Positions 62,231 through 64,000 of a stretch of DNA of 64,000 nt are shown here, piece by piece; position 1 is the first letter of the stretch; every line of letters begins with the position of its first letter. The notes under the pieces are model-generated. The model ran no database searches. It had not been told where the DNA came from and saw only the letters and a list, made by a program, of their open reading frames with translations. The stretch spans positions 116,309,709 through 116,373,708 of the forward strand of contig NC_134572.1 of the NCBI RefSeq assembly GCF_050947875.1, written 5' to 3'. The position numbers and the translations under genes were made by a program. The stretch is from Dermacentor variabilis (taxonomy: Eukaryota; Arthropoda; Arachnida; Ixodida; Ixodidae).

Positions 62231-63060
62231 AAATCCCTCGCGATGTAGAAGTGGAAGTGATGCTCGAGCTGAAAAAAAAAACAGATGGCGCGGAGCTGCT
62301 CCTGCAGAACTTCCGTAGGCCATGCAACCGCGGAAGGTGCGATCACAGAGCATCGGAAGGCTTGCGTGCTGCTGCATGCGGTGAATTCTCTAATGCCGAT
62401 AGTACCAGGGTTCCGGCAGTCGGTGAAAGCAAAGCGAATGTTGTGCTTGTGGCGTCGCCGTGTCTGCGAGAGTGAAATTTGCGCCTAGTGAAGCCGGTAG
62501 GAGAGCCTCTGTGTCGGTGATGAGTGAGGTACCCCCGAACGGAAAGCGGACAGCTTGCCGGAATGTCCAAGGAAGGAGAGCGGTGGGCCGTAGAGTAGCT
62601 GAAAGGGCTCGCGTTTGGCCCAATTAATTCCTTGGAAAGCGTCGTCGCGCAGCTGCCTTTGAGCTCACGGACCCAGTAGAGGTTTGATGCTGGGGCCGGC
62701 GCGTGCTGACGGTTGACACGGGTGGACGCAGACAATATGGGACGGAGCACCATATGGAGGAGACTGAGCTCTCGAGGTGACGTAGTGAGCAAGGACGGCT
62801 GCCCGCAAGTCCTCGGAGAAGTTGGAGCCAGGGGTTCAAAACCGGAGCCTGGAGCGCAGCTGGAGCCTGGAACCTTGTTGAGAAGGAAGTGACTGTCCAG
62901 CTAGATGAACCAGATGTCCGGCATGTCGACGTAGAGTTTTCGGGCACCCTACAACCGCGGGACGTCTTCCGGACCACGTGTGGCCCCGTCACTCTCTTTG
63001 GTAGAGTCGGTGTGCTGACGATGGCATGGCTGGGCTCCGTCGTTCAAGTCATAAATTTGT
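62231..63060. other. Segment between the direct repeats
   Basis: GC-rich, open in several frames on both strands, with no peptide I recognise. If the flanking copies are LTRs this would be a very short, non-coding interior. Confidence 0.35.
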
Positions 63061-63236
63061 TGGAGGTGGCGCAAAGAGGTAGCCGCCGTGGCCGCGGTTT
63101 ATTTAGGCCGGCCAGCCGTGGTGCCGCGGGATTTCGGGAGCGGCAGCTATCGCGGCCCCTCAGGTCGAGCGCGCCAGTGCGTTCTTTACTCGCGCTACCT
63201 GCTCGTGAGCCGTGGACTCCTCTACCGGCTTTGGAG
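63061..63236 (+). repeat. Direct repeat of about 175 bp, copy 2
   Basis: Diverged copy of 62057-62230, with AATAAA on its complement (at about 63100-63105) inside the AGGCCGGC-proximal part. Confidence 0.75.
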
Positions 63237-63368
63237 GTGATAGTCACGCCACTACATATGTATCGCTATACTGCCGAAAACGTTATTTGCATACGTATAT
63301 GTCTGATTGGTGAAGGTAAGCAGGGTAGAAATACCTCATGTACAGGCGGTGTCGCCTTGTGCAAGAGA

Positions 63369-63607
63369 AAAAAAAAGTTATATTTTGGGGGTTTTACGTG
63401 CCAAAACCACGATATGATGATGAGGCGTAGTGGGGGACTCCGGACATTTCGACCCCCTGGGGACCATTAACGTGCCCCCAATGCACGGTACACGGACGTT
63501 CTTGACTTTCGCCCCAACAGAAATGCGAAAGTCGCGGCCGGGATTTGATCCCGCGACCTCGTGGTTGGCAGTGCAACACCATAGCCACTAAGCCATTACG
63601 TCGGGTG
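63369..63607 (-). mobile_element. Ruka SINE, moderately diverged
   Basis: Minus-strand copy with tail complement AAAGTTATATTTTGGGGG at the left and B box GGGATCAAATCCCGG at the right. It is flanked by an imperfect 13-14-bp duplication: CTTGTGCAAGAGA at 63356-63368 and CTTGTTCCAAGAGA at 63608-63621. Confidence 0.93.
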
Positions 63608-63621
63608 CTTGTTCCAAGAGA

Positions 63622-64000
63622 TATGTTCTGTTTCAGGACACACATTAAGTTTGTTTCTAATGAAAATTTATGCGGACTGTCCCTGGTCCGAGCGGACAGA
63701 GCAGCTCGGCATTGCTACATTTTCCAGCTTGCGCTGCTGAGTATAATTGCATGTTTTACGACCGCGCTGCTGCGTGCATTGCCGAACCCTCATGCACGCG
63801 AAAGCACATGCACCCGAGCGTTCCCACACATGAAACTGAAATATGTAGTTACAACCATGGCGAAAATGTAGAGCTTTGAAACAGATGTCAAAAAAGAAGA
63901 GAGAAATAGGCACGCCGCCCTAAGCTTGCCCACATTTCACCATCTTCGCCAGCAATCCCCAACGTCGAGCTGTCCGCTGCCACGACGTGGAAAGGAGCGG
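63622..64000. other. Unassigned DNA
   Basis: Nothing is recognised. Confidence 0.4.

Noticed and set aside
62889..63470. 193-codon plus-strand frame
   Set aside because: Crosses from a repeat into a SINE in the opposite orientation, so it cannot be one gene.

Overview
The window reads as nuclear DNA of a hard tick (Ixodidae, probably metastriate). The main marker is a tRNA-derived SINE that I recognise as the Ruka family described from ixodid ticks. It occurs at eleven places, and most copies have exact target-site duplications (TSDs). Other support comes from two mariner transposons, a LINE 3' end, a solo LTR, MITEs, long AT, AATC and CTTT microsatellites, and the absence of operons or dense open frames. 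The species cannot be fixed from the sequence alone.

Layout. 1-7.7 kb: mostly unassigned DNA with a solo LTR (3273-3685), a compound TC/TA/TG microsatellite (5765-5882) and a CpG-rich block (about 6.1-7.5 kb). 7.75-9.3 kb: an unusual arrangement of 360-bp inverted arms and 188-bp direct repeats. 9.6-11.4 kb: a hairpin, dispersed repeats and a minus-strand Ruka copy. 12-15.5 kb: AT-rich DNA with nothing recognised. 15.6-21.7 kb: two related TA-flanked MITE copies, a LINE fragment, and a mariner interrupted by a 5'-truncated Ruka copy. 21.7-27 kb: largely unassigned, with a long-armed fold-back element at 25.8 kb. 27-31 kb: AATC arrays, a Ruka copy lying inside one of them, and a second complete but dead mariner. 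31-42 kb: mostly unassigned, with a diverged tandem array of about 265-bp period at 35 kb. 42-51 kb: five Ruka copies, an STPR-like pseudogene, a transposon with long inverted termini and a TA array. 51-64 kb: a GA array, a candidate THAP-domain first exon between inverted promoter-like repeats, another TA array, a 1-kb-spaced direct repeat and a last Ruka copy.

I found no intact host protein gene. Apart from transposon remnants, the only coding candidates are the THAP-like first exon at 56581-56648, whose downstream exons were not found, and the frameshifted STPR-like fragment at 46853-47060. The longest open frames lack recognisable domains and are probably chance. No RNA gene, CRISPR array or gene cluster is supported. 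The elements do not form a pathway. They record successive insertions: a mariner, later a SINE inside it, and SINEs in or beside microsatellites. I did not find evidence of a new multi-gene system. The least explained structures are the repeat arrangement at 7.75-9.28 kb and the inverted, ETS-site-rich repeats around the THAP-like exon.
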